Positions 60,959 to 64,000 of a stretch of 64,000 nt of DNA are shown piece by piece (positions within the stretch are counted from its first letter, which is position 1; each line of letters starts with the position of its first letter). The position numbers were made by a program, and so were the translations under genes. Source of the DNA: Neobacillus cucumis (lineage in GTDB: Bacteria; Bacillota; Bacilli; Bacillales; Cytobacillaceae). The stretch is taken from the NCBI RefSeq assembly GCF_002860255.1, contig NZ_PGVE01000028.1, forward strand, positions 124,001-188,000, given 5' to 3'. The notes beneath the pieces are model-generated. The model made no database searches. It saw nothing but the letters and a program-made list of their open reading frames with translations, and was not told where the DNA came from.

Positions 60959-61567
60959 TTAAATCAATGAAAAAATAAGAAAAACAGCGGTCCCCCACAT
61001 AATAATGGCTGAAACTTTATTTAATAAAAGAATAAATCTGCCAGATTGGTCAAATCTGCCGATGATTTTTCCTGCCAGCGCTAAACTAAAAAACCATATC
61101 CACGATACAAGAATGCAGCTTAGCATAAAAATAATTTTCGCTGTACCATTATAAGATAATGAGCTTGTCCCAATTACGCCAATCGTATCCATGATTGCAT
61201 GCGGATTTAGTAAAGAGACAGATGCTGCAAAAGCAATTTGCTTTTTGGGTGTAAAAGATACTTGCGAGGGCTCATTTTGACTAGGTTTACTCCGCCAAGT
61301 TGTAAAACCCATATAAAGTAAAAAAAGGACACCTGCTAGCAGTAGTATGGATTTTATCCAAAAGACACCAAAAACAACTGTTGATACACCATATACAGCT
61401 AATGAAATTAATAATGTATCACAAATTGAGGCAGTTATAACTACTGGAAGTACTCGTACCAAATTTTTTTGTACCGCCCCTTGATTAAAGACAAACACAT
61501 TTTGTACGCCTAAAGGCAAAATGAGTCCTAAAGAAAGTAAAAAACCATGAATGGCTGCACTAACCAT
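60959..61567 (-). CDS. LysE/ArgO family amino acid exporter
   Basis: A 202-residue, about six-helix LysE-type transporter: GLILPLGVQNVFVFNQG, SICDTLLISLAVYG and SLLNPHAIMDTIGVIG match the LysE/ArgO family that exports basic amino acids. ATG 61567 with AGAGGAGA upstream. Monocistronic, divergent from the next gene. Substrate inferred from family only. Confidence 0.88.
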   Translation of the reverse strand: MVSAAIHGFLLSLGLILPLGVQNVFVFNQGAVQKNLVRVLPVVITASICDTLLISLAVYGVSTVVFGVFWIKSILLLAGVLFLLYMGFTTWRSKPSQNEPSQVSFTPKKQIAFAASVSLLNPHAIMDTIGVIGTSSLSYNGTAKIIFMLSCILVSWIWFFSLALAGKIIGRFDQSGRFILLLNKVSAIIMWGTAVFLIFSLI

Positions 61568-61659
61568 GATGTATCTCCTCTATCATTTTTCTATCTCTAA
61601 GTATACTTCACCCTCTCCCTGTCAATAACAATACCAATGAAGGTGAAAGGGTGGTTCGT

Positions 61660-62010
61660 ATGAAAGGAATTTACCTTGTAAATGATCGCATCAGTATTGA
61701 TGGGCGTTCCCTGGAGGAAAGTACTCTTTTACAAGAACAGTCTATTAAGGAATATATTATGAAGCAAGACATTCAGGTGGTATCCCTAAATCCATACCAA
61801 TTGAAAGAGTATTATACTCTCCCTCATGCATTACTTTACGATCTACGTAAAAAAGAAAGCGCGTTTGATTGCTTAATTTATTACTCTCCACAAACAGTTG
61901 AAGAGTTTATTTATACCTATCCAGCAAAATGGTTAATCTTAAAAAGTTACTTTAAAGAAATCATCTTGATTCATAAAATGGACAATTTGAACGAACAACA
62001 TGCTATTTAA
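61660..62010 (+). CDS. uncharacterised protein
   Basis: A 116-residue soluble protein starting MKGIYLVNDRISIDGRSLEE; I do not recognise its family. It has an alternating alpha/beta pattern and no Cys cluster or membrane helix. ATG 61660 has AAAGGGTGG 5 bases before it, better than the GTG three codons upstream. Its 3' end overlaps the convergent TVP38-type gene by 8 bp. Confidence 0.65.
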   Translation: MKGIYLVNDRISIDGRSLEESTLLQEQSIKEYIMKQDIQVVSLNPYQLKEYYTLPHALLYDLRKKESAFDCLIYYSPQTVEEFIYTYPAKWLILKSYFKEIILIHKMDNLNEQHAI

Positions 62011-62635
62011 TTGATGGTTTATTAGCTGACCTTCGAAAAAGAAGGACAAAATTTATTAAAAAAATAATTATTACATAACAGCCATACATTCCAAACGAAA
62101 AAAGCTTGTTGCTGCTAAAAAGCGACCCGGCATAGGACAATATCAAGATGTTCGGAATTTTCCCTAATACCGAGGCGATAAAGAATGGGATTGCTTTAAC
62201 TTTGCTTAAACCACAAATAATATTGACTATTGGTGCAGGAATAATTGGAATAAGCCGGAAGGTAAGAATCGCCACAAATGAATTTTTATTAAAAAACTCC
62301 TCGTATTGGGTGATTTTTGGATAATGGGACAACTTGCTTTCTGCTATGTCCCTGAAACCATAACGGCTAAGAAAAAAGAAACCCATTGTGCCGGCCATCG
62401 CCCCTACTAACGATATAAATACACCTTGCATCATTCCAAATACAGCGCCGATTACACCTGCTAAAACAGGAAAGGGGACAACAGGAAAGAAAACACAAAT
62501 GGCTACAAAAACCATGCTGACTAGAACGGCCAAAATTCCGCCCTGCTTTACAACTTCTAGTAATTCATCTTTCTGCAAGAAACCAAGGGCAATAATAAAA
62601 AGCAGAATACAGATACTGATGATTCTTTTTTGCAT
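62003..62635 (-). CDS. TVP38/TMEM64 (DedA-like, VTT) membrane protein
   Basis: A 210-residue membrane protein with about six helices and the VTT-domain core: FPVVPFPVLAGVIGAVFG, then FRLIPIIPAPIVNIICGLSKV. Family members act in lipid flip or membrane homeostasis; the exact substrate is unknown. ATG 62635 has GAGGAAAG upstream and gives a better start than a longer frame. Confidence 0.88.
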   Translation of the reverse strand: MQKRIISICILLFIIALGFLQKDELLEVVKQGGILAVLVSMVFVAICVFFPVVPFPVLAGVIGAVFGMMQGVFISLVGAMAGTMGFFFLSRYGFRDIAESKLSHYPKITQYEEFFNKNSFVAILTFRLIPIIPAPIVNIICGLSKVKAIPFFIASVLGKIPNILILSYAGSLFSSNKLFSFGMYGCYVIIIFLINFVLLFRRSANKPSIK

Positions 62636-62724
62636 GGCACTTTCCTCAACCTTTTTTGAATCCATCATACCATATTCTGTACCATTAAAAGGAACATCAG
62701 AACTTTAAGAGTGGTAAGTCTCCA

Positions 62725-64000
62725 TTACTTTCTTAAATGATAAGGCAGCCATATGCTGACAGTTGTCCCTTCTCCCTCTTTACTTTCAATATGAATCTTT
62801 CCTTGATGAGCTTCAATAATTCGATAGCAAGTTAGTAAACCAAGACCTGTCCCTTTTTCCTTTGTTGAATAAAACGGTTCACCAAGCTTTTGTAATCGAT
62901 TCTCAGGTATTCCGCACCCATCATCTGAAACTTCAACCTTCACACCTGTACTTTCCTCCAACACTCTAATATGAACCTGTCCCATCTTCGATAATGCCTC
63001 AAGCGCATTTTTAATAATATTGAGAAATACTTGTTTTAAAGAATCGGTGTCACCCATAATGGATAGATTTGGGTGTTCGACATAAAAATACAAACCCTTC
63101 TGTGACATCTTTGCTTCGGGTTGTAATAGCTGTACTACCTGGCGAACTAAATGGTCTATATAAACTCCTCTTAGTTTTTCTGTATGAGGTTTAGCCATTG
63201 TTAAAAATTCAGAAATAATCGCTTCCACTCGCTGCAATTCATCTAAGATAATACTTAAATATACTGGATTTATTTCTTTTTCCGAATTTAACAGCTGCAT
63301 AAAACCCTTTATAGGAGTTAAAGGATTCCGAATCTCATGGGCAACAGCCGCTGCCATCTGGCCAACTACAGCTAATTTTTCAGATTTACGCAGCCGATCC
63401 TGGGTTTCTAAACGCTGTTCAATATCCCGTGAAACCGTAACCAGTTCACTAATCTCCCCGGTTACTTGATCGATTAATGCTTTAACGGTTGATTCTATCC
63501 AAACGTATGAACCGTCTTTCCTTTGGAATCGGTATGTAATTAGCTTTGGTGCATGAACATCATTGCGAATGGGCTGCTTTCTTAACTCGTTTAAATCATC
63601 AGGATGGATAAATTCTCGAGGATTTTTTCCAATCAATTCTTCGGGCTGAAACCCAAGTACGGTTTTAACTGAAGGAGAAATATAAAGGTAGGTGTAATCA
63701 ACTTTATGTAACATAATCATATCGGAAGAATGCTCTGCAAGGAGCCGATATTTTTTCTCTCTGTGCTTTAGAGCGTTCTCCATTTGTTTTTTCTCTGTGA
63801 TATCTAAAACTTGTCCAAGTAAAAACTCTTCCCCTGTTACCTGTATTTGAATCCTAGAGACTGTTAGAATTCCAGTTTTAATTTCACCTGATTTGTGGAA
63901 ATACCTCTTTTCAAGCTGGTATCGATCCCTTTGCCGGTTCAAAACTTCCCCAAATAATTGTGCGTCCTTCACCATATCATCCGGATGTGAAATCTCTTCC
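62725..64000 (-). CDS. PAS-domain sensor histidine kinase, partial
   Basis: The gene runs off the right edge; the frame stays open to base 64000, reading ..EEISHPDD before MVKDAQLF, typical of a PAS domain, so the N-terminus is missing. Visible are the end of one PAS domain with its PAC, a second PAS domain (AEHSSDMIMLHKVD..FIHPDDL), HisKA with AVAHEIRNPLTPIKG, and HATPase with NIIKNAL, DDGCGIP and GTGLGL. It is similar in layout to the kinase at 22508 and to Bacillus KinA/KinE orphan kinases. No regulator gene follows. Confidence 0.92.
   Translation of the reverse strand, partial: EEISHPDDMVKDAQLFGEVLNRQRDRYQLEKRYFHKSGEIKTGILTVSRIQIQVTGEEFLLGQVLDITEKKQMENALKHREKKYRLLAEHSSDMIMLHKVDYTYLYISPSVKTVLGFQPEELIGKNPREFIHPDDLNELRKQPIRNDVHAPKLITYRFQRKDGSYVWIESTVKALIDQVTGEISELVTVSRDIEQRLETQDRLRKSEKLAVVGQMAAAVAHEIRNPLTPIKGFMQLLNSEKEINPVYLSIILDELQRVEAIISEFLTMAKPHTEKLRGVYIDHLVRQVVQLLQPEAKMSQKGLYFYVEHPNLSIMGDTDSLKQVFLNIIKNALEALSKMGQVHIRVLEESTGVKVEVSDDGCGIPENRLQKLGEPFYSTKEKGTGLGLLTCYRIIEAHQGKIHIESKEGEGTTVSIWLPYHLRK

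Overview
The window reads as chromosomal DNA from an endospore-forming Bacillaceae, most like Bacillus or Neobacillus. The evidence is low G+C, strong AGGAGG-type ribosome sites with many TTG and GTG starts, a GerA-family germination operon, a quinol oxidase qox operon, ypwA, ppaC, a katA with a PerR box, and FMN, cobalamin and Mn riboswitches arranged as in Bacillus. I saw no tRNA, rRNA, CRISPR array, insertion sequence or prophage. The species cannot be fixed from the sequence alone.

Layout. 1-3136: tail of an aldehyde dehydrogenase, a HAD phosphatase, an unknown coiled-coil protein and the pyrophosphatase ppaC. 3199-20157: a 17-kb minus-strand lipid catabolism cluster in three blocks. It holds three acyl-CoA dehydrogenases, two SDR dehydrogenases, two thiolases, a two-gene MaoC hydratase, two acyl-CoA ligases, a metallo-hydrolase, an R2-like ligand-binding oxidase, and an aldehyde plus an Fe-alcohol dehydrogenase. 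Two blocks start from promoters carrying nearly the same 22-24 bp palindrome just downstream of the -10 box, so a common repressor is predicted. 20210-24160: paired DUF3147 membrane proteins, a small YpzG-like ORF, an acetyltransferase, a DUF2533 protein and a PAS histidine kinase. 24213-28829: a germinant-receptor operon in gerA-gerC-gerB order with a divergent two-helix membrane gene that resembles a receptor D subunit. 29016-32598: an aldo/keto reductase, a lone holin and a class A penicillin-binding protein.

32630-38900 is the most interesting region. A cobalamin riboswitch with its own terminator precedes a sortase-anchored surface protein (two DUF4430 domains plus an alpha/alpha repeat domain), a DUF4430 lipoprotein on a long Thr-rich tether, and a complete ECF transporter (T, fused A-A', S). 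The domain content recalls human intrinsic factor and transcobalamin. I read it as a surface-to-membrane B12 capture and uptake relay.

38955-41163: a short riboflavin operon (ribE, RibB-only, ribH) under an FMN riboswitch, lacking ribD and the GTP cyclohydrolase II domain. 41254-45231: a GyrI-like protein, PerR-controlled catalase, a cold-shock gene with a 17-bp duplication, a HAD phosphatase and a cysteine-free HesB-like protein. 45508-49421: qoxABCD with a Rex-like site. 49489-55406: pssA, a Mn-riboswitch TerC gene, ypwA and a class B penicillin-binding protein. 55430-60106: a molybdenum hydroxylase (xanthine dehydrogenase-type) operon with its XdhC maturation factor. 60284-60398: a candidate C-rich small RNA. 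60451-64000: a Gln-rich protein, a LysE exporter, an unknown protein, a TVP38/DedA-type protein and a second PAS kinase running off the edge.
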